A DNA stretch of 64,000 nucleotides, from the NCBI GenBank assembly GCA_017478965.1, contig JAFVCV010000005.1, forward strand, positions 1 to 64,000, written 5' to 3'. The stretch comes from Ruminococcus sp. GTDB taxonomy: Bacteria > Bacillota > Clostridia > Oscillospirales > Ruminococcaceae. The translations under genes were made by a program, and so were the position numbers. This document shows positions 33,024-41,936 of the stretch, one piece after another (positions within the stretch are counted from its first letter, which is position 1; every line of letters begins with the position of its first letter). A model generated the notes under the pieces. The model was not told where the DNA came from. It saw nothing but the letters and a program-made list of their open reading frames with translations, and searched no databases.

Positions 33024-34391
33024 TCATTCGCCGTAGATCTCAGCTTTAAGAAGAGCACGGGCATAGTCAAGGTCGATATCCAGGGTGGACTGGCCATCGT
33101 GCCAGCCGTAATCGTAGTGGTCCTCGGCGGGTATGCGAAGAGACTTCATCTTGTAGTCCATTGAGAACAGGGCCTTGTAGGCAGCTATGAACATCTCTCC
33201 CCTGCTCATATTGGTGGTCAGGTGTGAAAGTCCCGCACGGGCGAAACGGTCGATGACGATGGGATCTGAGTGTCTGACCTTGGCGATGACCTTGCTGATG
33301 ACCTCACGCTGACGCTCGGTCCGCTGGAAGTCGGCGTTGCCCACATATCTGAGCCTTGCGTAGGCCAATGCCTGGTTGCCGTTCATATTATAGGTCCCGC
33401 CGGAACTGAGATAGTCTTTTCCATGCTCATATCCCAGGATATGGTTCTGCTCGGCCATTGGAGGTATCATGCCCTCAGCTTCGGCGTCGGTGACAGTCAG
33501 CTCAATGCCGCCCACCGCATCGACTATCTCGATGAAGGAAAAGAAGTCGATGTAAACATAGTCGTCTATGCTGATATCGAAATCGTATTCGAGAGTGTCC
33601 ATCAGCAGCTCAGGTCCCCCGGTGACATAAGCGGAATTGAGCTTGTCATAGTAGCTCACGCTGTAGCCGTCATGGTCCTGGCCGGCGATCTCTAAGTACA
33701 TATCCCTCATGAAGGAGGTCATAGTGATCTCCCTGGTCTTGCTGTTGACGGAAAGCAGGATCATCGAATCGGTCCTTCCATAGTCCTCAGGGTCCCTGGT
33801 GTCGGAACCGATGATGAGGATATTGGAAACTTTTTTGCTGTCAAGGGCGCCGGAAGTGTAGGTGCGCCACCGGTCCTCACGGATATCGACCATCATTATG
33901 TAGCGTATAAGCAGGCCGTTGGCAGCTAAAAATACCACCAGGACCAGTATCAGTACGGTCCTGAAAAACCGCCTCAGGGGGCCTTTTTTCTTTCTCTCGT
34001 TCGTTTCCATCTTTCTCTGCCTTTTTTGTCTTTCGTTTGCTTTGCTGCTCCTGGCCGGCTCGGGCCTGCGTGGTCTGCGGACCGGTCCCGGAGCGGGCTG
34101 GGGCGCAGGCCGTGGCTGTCTCTGAGGGGGCGCAGCAGCATGACCCTGGGGAGACTTTGGGCTTCGGCTCCGGGGATAAGGCTCCTCCCGGTGATATCCC
34201 CCATCCTGCGGATGATGCCGTTCCTGAGAGTATGTCCCATAGCTGCGGCCGTCAAAGGCCTCGTCTATGCTGTGCATGGTAAGGTCAGTTTCACCGCCGT
34301 CGTCACCGGCTAAGCGGCTGAACTGTCTGAGCTGCTCTTCGTACTGAGCTGCATATGGGTCAGAGTTCCTGCGGCCGTCTTTTCCTGCCAT
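33024..34391 (-). CDS. LytR-CpsA-Psr (LCP) family ligase
   Basis: ATG at 34391 (MAGKDGRRNSDPYAAQ) follows AAAGGAAGG. A long disordered, Pro/Arg/His-rich cytosolic tail (about 1-135), one membrane helix (about 145-168), then the LCP domain: ILIIGSDTRDPEDYGRTDSM, ITMTSFMRDMYLEI, DKLNSAYVTGGPELLMDTL, VDAVGGIELTV and ALAYARLRYVGNADFQRTER, holding the Arg/Asp residues that bind the polyprenyl pyrophosphate. LCP enzymes attach wall polymers to peptidoglycan. Divergent from a glycosyltransferase gene. Confidence 0.93.
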   Translation of the reverse strand: MAGKDGRRNSDPYAAQYEEQLRQFSRLAGDDGGETDLTMHSIDEAFDGRSYGTYSQERHHPQDGGYHREEPYPRSRSPKSPQGHAAAPPQRQPRPAPQPAPGPVRRPRRPEPARSSKANERQKRQRKMETNERKKKGPLRRFFRTVLILVLVVFLAANGLLIRYIMMVDIREDRWRTYTSGALDSKKVSNILIIGSDTRDPEDYGRTDSMILLSVNSKTREITMTSFMRDMYLEIAGQDHDGYSVSYYDKLNSAYVTGGPELLMDTLEYDFDISIDDYVYIDFFSFIEIVDAVGGIELTVTDAEAEGMIPPMAEQNHILGYEHGKDYLSSGGTYNMNGNQALAYARLRYVGNADFQRTERQREVISKVIAKVRHSDPIVIDRFARAGLSHLTTNMSRGEMFIAAYKALFSMDYKMKSLRIPAEDHYDYGWHDGQSTLDIDLDYARALLKAEIYGE

Positions 34392-34560
34392 ATCTGCCTT
34401 CCTTTCTTTTTGGTGTCCAGCCGGGCTGTCCGGCTGTGTCAATGCCTATTATATAACGTTTTCGCTGCGTTGTCAAACCGTAAAAGCATTTTTTCATCTG
34501 GTCTTCACCTTATTTTTAATCATTGTTCATTAATTTAGTCATAAATAAAAAATATAAGCA

Positions 34561-34589
34561 TTGACAAAGCCAGGGAAAAATGGTATCAT
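34561..34589 (+). promoter_or_regulatory. Promoter of the glycosyltransferase gene
   Basis: TTGACA (34561-34566), 17-bp spacer, TATCAT (34584-34589). Confidence 0.7.
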
Positions 34590-34624
34590 ATTAGTGTATG
34601 CTTATTATAGGGAGGTGTGTCTGA

Positions 34625-35470
34625 CTGGGCGAAAAGTTTGTCAGGAACGGTACGGCGCTGCCGGCTTACAGTGTGCTGATGTCGGTTTATAACGGCGAAA
34701 GGCCTGAGTTTTTCAGAGAGAGTCTTGACAGTATGCTCGGGCAGACTTACGGCTGCGATGAGCTTGTTGTCGTTTGCGACGGCGAGCTGACGGCTGAACT
34801 TGATGAAGTACTGGCGCTGTACTGTGAAAGATACCCTGTGATAAAGGCGCTGAGACTGCCGAAGACCGGCACAGGCGGCTGTGCGAACGCAGGACTCAGC
34901 ATTTGCAGGAACGAGTATATAGTTAAAATGGATTCGGACGATATCTCGCTGCCGGAAAGGTGCGAGCTTTCTCTCTACTACATGGCCAGACATCCCTCGG
35001 TGGACGTGCTGGGGGCCTATATACAGGAATTTGACAGCAGGACCGGAAAGGATATCGCAGTAAAGAAGACCCCTTCGGGGAGCAGGGCCATCAGGGAATA
35101 CGCCCGCAGGAGGAACCCTTTCAATAACCAGACCCTGGTCTATAAGAGGTCGGCGGTGGAAAAAGCCGGCGGCTACAGCAGCATACAGCGCTGCGAGGAC
35201 TACGACCTTGCAGTAAGACTGCTTATGACGGGAGCTGTGGCAAGGAATATCCCCAGAGTCCTGGTCAGGTACAGAGTCACTGAGGGCAACTACGGCCGCC
35301 GGCGCAACTGGGCCAACACCAGATCTTTCATAGCGGTCAGGTGGAGGATATTCAGGTCCGGTTTCTCTTCACTGAGCGACTTTCTTGTCCCCTCGGCATT
35401 GCAGCTGATACTGTTTATCCTCCCCGGGAGAATGACGGGGACAATATATAAAAAGCTGCTGAGAAAATGA
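34625..35470 (+). CDS. Family 2 glycosyltransferase, probable CTG start
   Basis: GT-A fold enzyme: PAYSVLMSVYNGERPEFFRE, TGTGGCANAGLSICRNEYIV, KMDSDDISLPERCE (DXD metal/nucleotide motif), CEDYDLAVRLLMTG. The frame opens after a TGA at 34622-34624; the only codon placed 9 nt from the strong AGGGAGGTG (34608-34616) is CTG at 34625. A GTG at 34673 would remove the first beta-strand and has no RBS. The C-terminus ends in a hydrophobic helix (LVPSALQLILFILPG). A relative lies at 55223. It likely adds a sugar to an envelope polymer, consistent with the LCP gene beside it. Confidence 0.8.
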   Translation: MGEKFVRNGTALPAYSVLMSVYNGERPEFFRESLDSMLGQTYGCDELVVVCDGELTAELDEVLALYCERYPVIKALRLPKTGTGGCANAGLSICRNEYIVKMDSDDISLPERCELSLYYMARHPSVDVLGAYIQEFDSRTGKDIAVKKTPSGSRAIREYARRRNPFNNQTLVYKRSAVEKAGGYSSIQRCEDYDLAVRLLMTGAVARNIPRVLVRYRVTEGNYGRRRNWANTRSFIAVRWRIFRSGFSSLSDFLVPSALQLILFILPGRMTGTIYKKLLRK

Positions 35471-35545
35471 TCGGCAGACTTATGTTAGTGCTGTGACAGA
35501 GACGTTACAAATTATTGCGCAGTGTGTACAGTTTTGTAAGAATAC

Positions 35546-35574
35546 TTGACTTTAGTACAGTTTTCTGATAAGAT
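35546..35574 (+). promoter_or_regulatory. Promoter of the pseudokinase gene
   Basis: TTGACT (35546-35551), 17-bp spacer, TAAGAT (35569-35574); about 100-nt leader. Confidence 0.5.
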
Positions 35575-35682
35575 TTACACTGACGAACGACCGCAGCGGG
35601 GCATTACCGCTTTTTAAGAACAGATGTTAAGGCCCGGAGTTCTCCCGGGTATGCTATAAATACTATTTGAAGGAGGTTCGGT

Positions 35683-37572
35683 ATGGAACCGAGTGTTAAG
35701 CTATGTATGGGCTGCATGAATGAACTCGATGCCGACGGGAGCTGCCACTATTGCAGCTATACCGACGACATACCGCATTTGCAGTCATATCTGGCCCCCA
35801 GGACCGTGCTGGATAACAGGTATGTGGTGGGGAAGATGCTTTCCTACAACGGCGAGGGCGCCTCATATATATGCTATGATATGGTCGGCAAATGCAAATG
35901 CGTCTGCCGTGAATATATGCCGGATACGCTTTGCGAAAGGGATATGGACGGACTTACCATAACCGTCAACCCGGACTGTCTTGCCAAGTACAAGACCTTT
36001 ATGTCGGAATTCGCCGATATGAACAAGGTCCTTTCCCGTATGCGCAACCTTAACCATATCGCCACCGCAAAGGATATGTTCTATGAGAACAACACCACCT
36101 ATGTTATCCTTGAATATGTGGAGGGCGTTTCGCTGAAGAAGTTCTTGCAGTCGAACACCGGCTATCTGACCTGGGACCAGGTCAAAAAGCTGTTCGTGCC
36201 GCTTTTCACCACTCTGAGCATCATACACAATGCGGGCATTATCCACAGGGGCATCTCGCCGGAGAACATCATAGTCACTACGGACGGGGAACTGAAGCTG
36301 ACCGGGTTCTGCATCAGCTCTATCAGGACCTCCAACACGGGACTTATCCCTGAGTTCTATTCGGGCTATACGGCTCCGGAACAGTACACCTCTTTGCAGT
36401 GGCAGGGCACCTGGACCGACGTTTATGCAGTGTCGGCGGTGATATACAGGATACTGACCGGGTGTATGCCCTTAGACGCCAACACCAGGATCCACAACGA
36501 CACCATGGTGGAGGCTGCAAGGGTCAACCCAAGGATACCCAGGCATATCTCAAACGTTTTAGCCGACGCTATGGCCGTCAGGGGCGAGGACAGGATACAG
36601 ACGGTGACGGAGCTGGTATCGAGCCTGTTCGAGCAGCAGCCTGTAAGAATGGAACACCAGAAGGGCGCTACACAGACCATACCGATACAGCATATACCCA
36701 ACCGCAGGTCCGATAACGTTCAGCGCCGCAGACCGAAGAAAAAGCAGAAAAACAGCAAGGCTGCCTCCATCGTGGGCTGGATAGTCCTTGCGGCAGTGCT
36801 CACACTGGGTGCAGTGCTGCTGGTGCAGCTGCTTTCAGGTCCCCCGGAGGAGGGCACTGAGCCTACCAGGTCCTATGCGGATATAGACTACGGTTATTCG
36901 GATTCGGAGGCCGAGGACGATTACGATTACGGCACCACGACCACCTCAGTCACCACAGTGTCGGACGAGAGCGGGTCTGAATACGGCTACGGCTCCATAA
37001 TGCCCAGCGTCATCGGAATGATATATTCCGAGGTCGAAAGGCAGATAGGCGAGCAGTTCACCCTCAGGCCTGTGTATTACTACTCTGATGTGGACGAGCC
37101 GGGGCTTGTAAAGGGCCAGGGCATACCGGAGGGTTCGGACTATGACCCTGAGCTGAAGAACGAGCTGGAGCTTGAGGTCTGCGCAGGACCGCCGAAGATA
37201 CCCGTTCCTGACTGCTCTGGCTATCTCAAGAAGGATTATCTGGACCTGCTGGACAGCCTGAACATCAAGTATAAGGTGGAGAACGACAAGTCATATACTG
37301 TAGCTGTGGATTACGTCATAAGTACCAGCACGCCGGCAGGCAAGCTCATCAATATCGAGAAGGGCGATGTGCTGACGGTATTCGTATGCGACGAGGTGCT
37401 GACCTATGCGACCACCACCACCGCTGCCACTACTACGACCACCGCCTACAACGACTGGGGCGGCAATGACTGGGGCGGCGACCAGCAGAATACCGATGTG
37501 TGGAGCGATACGGGTTATCAGGGAGATTACGGCGATTACGGCGGCGACGGACAGTGGGACGGCGGCCAGTGA
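35683..37572 (+). CDS. Zinc-ribbon/PASTA pseudokinase
   Basis: A 629-residue protein with a strong RBS (AAGGAGG). Order: N-terminal zinc ribbon (CMGCMNELDADGSCHYC), a protein-kinase fold (about 45-320), a basic segment and one membrane helix (about 365-388), two PASTA domains (about 445-515 and 517-585), and a Thr then Gly/Asp/Tyr/Trp-rich tail. The fold is kept (IIHRGISPENIIVT, YTAPEQY, DVYAVSAVIYRILTG) but the catalytic set is lost: HRD is HRG, DFG is GFC, and the beta-3 Lys is Arg (CVCREYMP). It is therefore probably a scaffold or sensor binding muropeptides outside and partners inside, not an active kinase. Confidence 0.85.
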   Translation: MEPSVKLCMGCMNELDADGSCHYCSYTDDIPHLQSYLAPRTVLDNRYVVGKMLSYNGEGASYICYDMVGKCKCVCREYMPDTLCERDMDGLTITVNPDCLAKYKTFMSEFADMNKVLSRMRNLNHIATAKDMFYENNTTYVILEYVEGVSLKKFLQSNTGYLTWDQVKKLFVPLFTTLSIIHNAGIIHRGISPENIIVTTDGELKLTGFCISSIRTSNTGLIPEFYSGYTAPEQYTSLQWQGTWTDVYAVSAVIYRILTGCMPLDANTRIHNDTMVEAARVNPRIPRHISNVLADAMAVRGEDRIQTVTELVSSLFEQQPVRMEHQKGATQTIPIQHIPNRRSDNVQRRRPKKKQKNSKAASIVGWIVLAAVLTLGAVLLVQLLSGPPEEGTEPTRSYADIDYGYSDSEAEDDYDYGTTTTSVTTVSDESGSEYGYGSIMPSVIGMIYSEVERQIGEQFTLRPVYYYSDVDEPGLVKGQGIPEGSDYDPELKNELELEVCAGPPKIPVPDCSGYLKKDYLDLLDSLNIKYKVENDKSYTVAVDYVISTSTPAGKLINIEKGDVLTVFVCDEVLTYATTTTAATTTTTAYNDWGGNDWGGDQQNTDVWSDTGYQGDYGDYGGDGQWDGGQ

Positions 37573-37659
37573 CAACAGCCGGGAACAGCAGTGATATCAA
37601 CACGCATAAAACGGGTGATTAATTCTAACAAAATTTTGAATAATTACGAAAACGTTTTT

Positions 37660-37695
37660 AAAGCCCTTGACAAGTCAAGGGCTTTGTGTTATTCT
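37660..37695 (+). promoter_or_regulatory. Overlapping palindrome, terminator and pfkA promoter
   Basis: AAAGCCCTTGAC (37660-37671) and GTCAAGGGCTTT (37674-37685) form a perfect 12-bp inverted repeat. The same bases contain TTGACA (37667-37672), with TATTCT (37690-37695) 17 bp on. The hairpin can end the upstream transcript and the -35 box can start pfkA. Confidence 0.65.
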
Positions 37696-37806
37696 AAGTA
37701 GTGGAAATAAGAATGTTGACGAGTTCTGCCGCTGGTGTGGATGAGGTCTTGTAACTGGTGGAAAAGGCTGTCTGGCAGGCTCGGCTTTTAATTGGAGGTA
37801 TATGAC

Positions 37807-38769
37807 ATGGCAAAGAAAATCGGTGTTTTGACTAGCGGCGGCGACGCCCCCGGTATGAATGCCGCTGTAAGGGCTGTTTGCAGAGCTGCTCTTCAGAGAG
37901 GTATGGAGGTCGTAGGTATCCGCAGAGGCTACAACGGTCTTCTCAACGGCGAGGTCATCGAAATGAACGCCAGGATCGTTTCCGGGATCATACAGAGAGG
38001 CGGCACCTGTCTTTATACTGCAAGATGTCCTGAGTTCAGGAACCCTGAGGGCGTGAAGAAGGGCAAAGACAAGTGCATCGAAATGGGTCTTGACGGCATT
38101 GTTGTCATCGGCGGCGACGGCTCCTTCAGAGGTGCGGCTGATCTTTCGGCCCAGGGTATACCGTGTATAGGCCTTCCCGGTACTATTGACAACGACATCT
38201 CCTGCACTGAGTATACTATCGGCTACGATACCGCTATGAATACCGCTATGGAAATGATCGACAAGATCAGAGACACCGCACAGTCCCACGACCGCTGCTC
38301 TGTAGTAGAGGTAATGGGCAGAAATGCCGGATATATCGCAATAAACGTTGGCTTAGCTGTTGGCGCAGAGGCCGTTATCACTCCTGAGGAGGACTATGAC
38401 CTTGATGAGATCTGCCGCAGGATGCAGCAGGTCATGAAGAGCGGCAAGAGCCATTTCCTGATAGTTGTGGCTGAAGGCGTCGGCAAGACCGATTATATCA
38501 CCAGGACCATACAGGAGCTGACCGGCATCGAGACCAGGGCCACTATACTGGGCCATGTTCAGAGGGGCGGCTCCCCCACTGTCAGGGACCGTGTGATCGC
38601 AACTCAGATGGGCTACCATGCTGTTGACCTGCTGGAGCAGGGCATCGGCAACAGAGTTGTGGGCATGAAAGACAACAAGATCTATGATGTTGATATCCAG
38701 GAGGCGCTTTCAATGAAAAAGCCCTTCGAGGACGAACTTTATAAGATCCTGAACGAAACTGCATTCTGA
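37807..38769 (+). CDS. pfkA: ATP-dependent 6-phosphofructokinase
   Basis: ATG at 37807 (MAKKIGVLTSGGDAPGMNAA) 7-8 nt after GGAGGT; 320 residues, the usual bacterial PFK length. GGDGSFRGA binds ATP and Mg, GTIDNDI holds the catalytic Asp, MGRNAGYIA and GHVQRGGSPTVRDR contact fructose-6-phosphate and effectors. It catalyses the committed step of glycolysis in the cytoplasm. A GGDGS rather than GGDDT motif indicates ATP rather than pyrophosphate as donor. Confidence 0.96.
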   Translation: MAKKIGVLTSGGDAPGMNAAVRAVCRAALQRGMEVVGIRRGYNGLLNGEVIEMNARIVSGIIQRGGTCLYTARCPEFRNPEGVKKGKDKCIEMGLDGIVVIGGDGSFRGAADLSAQGIPCIGLPGTIDNDISCTEYTIGYDTAMNTAMEMIDKIRDTAQSHDRCSVVEVMGRNAGYIAINVGLAVGAEAVITPEEDYDLDEICRRMQQVMKSGKSHFLIVVAEGVGKTDYITRTIQELTGIETRATILGHVQRGGSPTVRDRVIATQMGYHAVDLLEQGIGNRVVGMKDNKIYDVDIQEALSMKKPFEDELYKILNETAF

Positions 38770-38792
38770 TATCTCAGAACAGATAAATTCAA

Positions 38793-38897
38793 CACAGAGT
38801 AGAAGGCCCTGCGTTAAGTGTTCGGCAGACGGGGAGTTGCTGTCGGGACGAAAAGGGTAAAACCCTTGCGGTTCGGTCTTCGCATCCCGCTGATGTA
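38793..38897 (+). promoter_or_regulatory. Tetrahydrofolate (THF) riboswitch
   Basis: GAGTAGAAGGCC then GCGTTAAGTG reproduce the conserved 5' side of the THF aptamer. CGGCAG/CTGTCG form P3, GGACGAA matches the binding loop, AAGGG-TAAA-ACCCTT a hairpin, and GCGGTTCGGTCTTCGCATCC the conserved 3' side, with AGGCC pairing to GGTCT as P2. A GTAAAGA/TCTTTAC stem (about 38902-38952) follows before the folT RBS and likely is the expression platform. THF riboswitches control folate transport genes, as here. Confidence 0.9.
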
Positions 38898-38987
38898 AAC
38901 GTGTAAAGAGCGCAAAAACGAAAGCTTTTCATAGCGGACTTCTTTACGCATGGGAACATTAGCCGTGCTGAAAAAGGAGGTCATACT

Positions 38988-39617
38988 ATGAAAAGCTTTT
39001 TTAAGTCGTTCGTCAAGTCCGCACAGGAGGTAAAAAATGTCAGGTGTCTGTGCGTCACGGGACTGTTCATCGCAGTGTCAATGGTGCTGGAGTTTTTCTC
39101 CATCGACCTGAGCTTTGCCAAGATAAATTTCGCATTTTTAGCGATCGCAGTTATAGGTATGCTCTACGGGCCGACGGTAGGATTTTTTGCCGGGCTTGCC
39201 TGTGATGTGGTGGGGTATATAGTTCACCCTACAGGAGCGTTCCTGCCGGTCTATACTCTTGTCGCAGGCTTGCAGGGGCTTATCTACGGGTGCTGTCTGT
39301 ATGTGAAGAACGACAGCCATTCGCTGATAGTCAAGAACAATCTGAGCGGCGGCGAGACTGACATAACCTTGTATTTCAGGGCGGTCATCGCCAGACTGCT
39401 GGACGTTTTGGTCATCAATCTGCTGATAAACACCCGGCTCAATATGCACTACGGGTTCATTCCCGACGAGGCCTATGGGACGGCCATAGTTTCCAGGCTG
39501 GCCAAAAACGTTATCGAGCTGACGGCAGACATCCCTCTGCTGTTTATATTGCTGCCGGCGGCGCTGATGGCCTATAATCGGGTGTTTCGGCAGAAAAGCT
39601 CCCCGGTCCATAGCTGA
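38988..39617 (+). CDS. folT: Folate ECF transporter substrate-binding subunit
   Basis: A 209-residue integral membrane protein with about six helices. VRCLCVTGLFIAVSMVLEFF, YGPTVGFFAGLACDVVGYIV, and HPTGAFLPVYTLVAGLQGLI are typical of FolT-type ECF S components, which capture folates and work with a shared EcfAAT module located elsewhere. AAAAAGGAGGT precedes the ATG, and a THF riboswitch sits in the leader, supporting folate as substrate. Confidence 0.92.
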   Translation: MKSFFKSFVKSAQEVKNVRCLCVTGLFIAVSMVLEFFSIDLSFAKINFAFLAIAVIGMLYGPTVGFFAGLACDVVGYIVHPTGAFLPVYTLVAGLQGLIYGCCLYVKNDSHSLIVKNNLSGGETDITLYFRAVIARLLDVLVINLLINTRLNMHYGFIPDEAYGTAIVSRLAKNVIELTADIPLLFILLPAALMAYNRVFRQKSSPVHS

Positions 39618-39647
39618 AAGAGACAAGATCAAGAAATAAGTACTCCC

Positions 39648-39684
39648 CTCCCGGACAGGCACTGGCGCTGACCGGGAGATTTTT
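39648..39684 (+). terminator. Terminator of folT
   Basis: CTCCCGG (39648-39654) pairs with CCGGGAG (39672-39678) with inner pairing, then ATTTTT. The next 210 bp are A+T-rich without a gene. Confidence 0.75.
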
Positions 39685-39895
39685 GACAGCAAAGATTGTA
39701 AAATTTATGTGAACTTTCCGATAATTATAAATGCTTAAATAATATTGCAGGAGTTGATTAAATTAAGCTTATTCCGGCTCGGTTTGAGGAAAATATATCT
39801 AAAGGCGCAGCAAAATCCCGATCTGTTTGTTAAATAAGACTAATTTTCTTTAATAAATTTTAAATTGTAAAAATATTACCTTAATAAACCGACTG

Positions 39896-39924
39896 TTGAC
39901 AAAAGTCATCGAAAACGTTATAAT
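39896..39924 (+). promoter_or_regulatory. Promoter of pilin gene 1
   Basis: TTGACA (39896-39901), 17-bp spacer, TATAAT (39919-39924), both consensus. Confidence 0.85.
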
Positions 39925-39971
39925 ATATGTGCTTGGGGGAGCATATCTATGAGGGAAAGAGAGTGTTGAGA

Positions 39972-40580
39972 ATGGATAGGGATATCAGGGAAATGAATAA
40001 TAACCGGAAGGGTTTCACTCTGGTCGAGCTGGTAGTCGTTGTTGCCATAATCGGTATACTGGCTGCGCTTGTGGTGCCGTCTCTGATGGGCTACGTGCGC
40101 AGGTCCCGTGTAAAGGCTATGATGGGCGATATGAAGTCTATCGTCAATTCTACGACCGCTGCTATAAGCTGCGCTTACAGCGATTTCAATTACGGAGCTG
40201 CTCTGACGGAGGAATATAACGGCAAGAAATGCGGGGTCATCACCAATTATGAGATGAAGGTCGCACAGGAAGGCGACGAGGGCACTATCTCAGATATTGA
40301 TTACCGCATTGCAAAGAGCATTGTGGAAACTCTGGAGCCAAACGGGATAAAGTTCGATTTCACCAAGTACAGCGGTCCCAATTCGGGGGCCATGGGCATG
40401 AGCCTGACGGATTACAATAACCACGGCTACGGCTGTCCGGGGATAGTTCTGCTTTTTGGCACAGATGCGGGCATCGAGCGGCTGGAGTACTCCAACGGCA
40501 GTATAATGTGCGTTTATGACGGTGATTACAACATTTACATCGAGGGTGAGGACGAAGCAGAGTTCGTAGCACTGAGCTGA
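39972..40580 (+). CDS. Type IV pilin-like protein 1
   Basis: Start probably ATG at 39972 (MDRDIREMNNNRKG) or 39993 (MNNNRKG); the promoter position excludes more upstream codons. The prepilin signal RKG/FTLVELVVVVAIIGILAA has the cleavage site after Gly and Glu at +5, followed by the long N-terminal helix (VPSLMGYVRRSRVKAMM). The C-terminal domain (about 40-200) is unique, with Cys and Gly/Asn-rich stretches. No assembly ATPase or prepilin peptidase is nearby. Ruminococci use type IV pili for adhesion to fibre; whether this one assembles is unknown. Confidence 0.85.
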   Translation: MDRDIREMNNNRKGFTLVELVVVVAIIGILAALVVPSLMGYVRRSRVKAMMGDMKSIVNSTTAAISCAYSDFNYGAALTEEYNGKKCGVITNYEMKVAQEGDEGTISDIDYRIAKSIVETLEPNGIKFDFTKYSGPNSGAMGMSLTDYNNHGYGCPGIVLLFGTDAGIERLEYSNGSIMCVYDGDYNIYIEGEDEAEFVALS

Positions 40581-40615
40581 TAAGACAGCAGCCGTATTTC
40601 TTATAAAAATATTCA

Positions 40616-40655
40616 GCCCCGGAGCGGTCGGCCGATCGCTCCGGGGCATTGTGTT
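40616..40655. terminator. Terminator of pilin gene 1
   Basis: GCCCCGGAGCG (40616-40626) pairs perfectly with CGCTCCGGGGC (40637-40647); T-rich tail is weak. Confidence 0.75.
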
Positions 40656-40743
40656 TGTTATAGGTCAATGGCAAAGGTCAGAGGATAATGCTCTCACTGT
40701 GAGGGCTAAAACAACGCAGCCCCTCAGAAAAAGACGTCCTCCG

Positions 40744-41241
40744 CTATCTCCCGTCAAAATGGGCCTTTACCTGGTTACTCAGGTCCTGTGCCTCTTCAGA
40801 GATGATAAGGATCCAGTAGCCTTTAAAGTCCGTGATCACCGCTCTGTCGAACTTCACCATCTCGTCCGGCGCATAGCCGTCAAATATAGCCCGGCGTTGT
40901 TCCAGCCGCTGCTTTAATGCGTCATGGGCAGCATCACTGTCATCCATCTTTAAAACAGATATCTCATCTGGCCTGTCGCCGGTCTTATTGTAAAGAATAC
41001 CGCCGTCGATGACGTCCTCGTCGCTTATGCCGTAATTTTTCATGCAGTTTTTGTCGAACAGCTCGTCGCCCTTGCAGGCCATGCCGTCCATCAGAGTGGG
41101 GTCGATCTGACTTAGCACAGTCTTAGCGGTGATCTCAGGATCTCCCTTCTCTGAGCTGTTCCCCTTGCCGCAGCCCGTGAGCATCAGCACCGCTGATGCA
41201 GCGCAGGCAGTCATTATCAGTAGCTTTTTCAGAATTATCAC
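40744..41241 (-). CDS. DUF4358 lipoprotein
   Basis: A 165-residue protein with a lipoprotein signal ending LTGCGKG (Cys about 24). DEISVLKMDDSDAAHDALKQ, ALKQRLEQRRAIFDGYAPDE, and ITDFKGYWILIISEEA match the DUF4358 pattern. It is surface-anchored on the membrane; function unknown. Its start overlaps the stop of the acetyltransferase gene by ATGA, so the two are translationally coupled. Confidence 0.8.
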   Translation of the reverse strand: MIILKKLLIMTACAASAVLMLTGCGKGNSSEKGDPEITAKTVLSQIDPTLMDGMACKGDELFDKNCMKNYGISDEDVIDGGILYNKTGDRPDEISVLKMDDSDAAHDALKQRLEQRRAIFDGYAPDEMVKFDRAVITDFKGYWILIISEEAQDLSNQVKAHFDGR

Positions 41242-41708
41242 AATACCGTCTCCATTCCTGTTTTTTGTACCTTCATGCCCATGGCCTCGTAGAACTTCCT
41301 GGCCCCGGGGTTACATTCCCAGACGTTCAGAGTAACATTATAGCAGCCCATCTCCTTCGCCCTTCTCAGCACGTCTTCATAAAGTGCCTTGCCGATGTGT
41401 TCGCCACGGCGTTCTTCATCAACGCACAGGTCATCGATATAAAGAGTCACCCCATGGGTCATGGCCGTGCTCTGACGGTGGTCCTGTATCTCGCAGAAGC
41501 AGTAGCCCACCATAATATCGTCCTGATCCGCTGCCGCCAGGATCAGCCTTTCCTTATCGTGCAGCATCACTCTCAGCTCCTCAGGCGAATACTTATATCC
41601 GCCCTCTGTGAAAAGATCCGGTCTTCCTTTAGCATGGACCCCGCAGACCTGCCTGAGCAGCTGTGATATCCTTTCGATATCCTTCTCTTCGGCTTTTCTT
41701 ATCCTCAT
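41238..41708 (-). CDS. GNAT-family N-acetyltransferase
   Basis: ATG at 41708 (MRIRKAEEKDIERISQLL) with GGAAAGGAC upstream; 156 residues. YIDDLCVDEERRGEHIGKAL is the acetyl-CoA pyrophosphate-binding motif (R/Q-x-x-G-x-A/G type, here RRGEHIG), and WECNPGARKFYEAMGM is the C-terminal GNAT signature. The acceptor is unknown. First gene of a two-gene unit with the DUF4358 lipoprotein. Confidence 0.88.
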   Translation of the reverse strand: MRIRKAEEKDIERISQLLRQVCGVHAKGRPDLFTEGGYKYSPEELRVMLHDKERLILAAADQDDIMVGYCFCEIQDHRQSTAMTHGVTLYIDDLCVDEERRGEHIGKALYEDVLRRAKEMGCYNVTLNVWECNPGARKFYEAMGMKVQKTGMETVL

Positions 41709-41936
41709 AGCTTTCGTCCTTTCCATCAAGCTTTAAATATGATAACACATTTTATGTCAAATGTAAAGACCTGCCGCAGAAAAATGCACAAATATCAGAG
41801 AAAAAACTGTCTGAGTCTACAAAATAGCGGTCCTGCACTTTAAAAATATTCAAAATGTGTTATAATATAATGGAGTAGGTATATCAAAATGTATCAGATG
41901 AAATTCGGTTCATTATAAAATGGACGGAGGAAGTTT

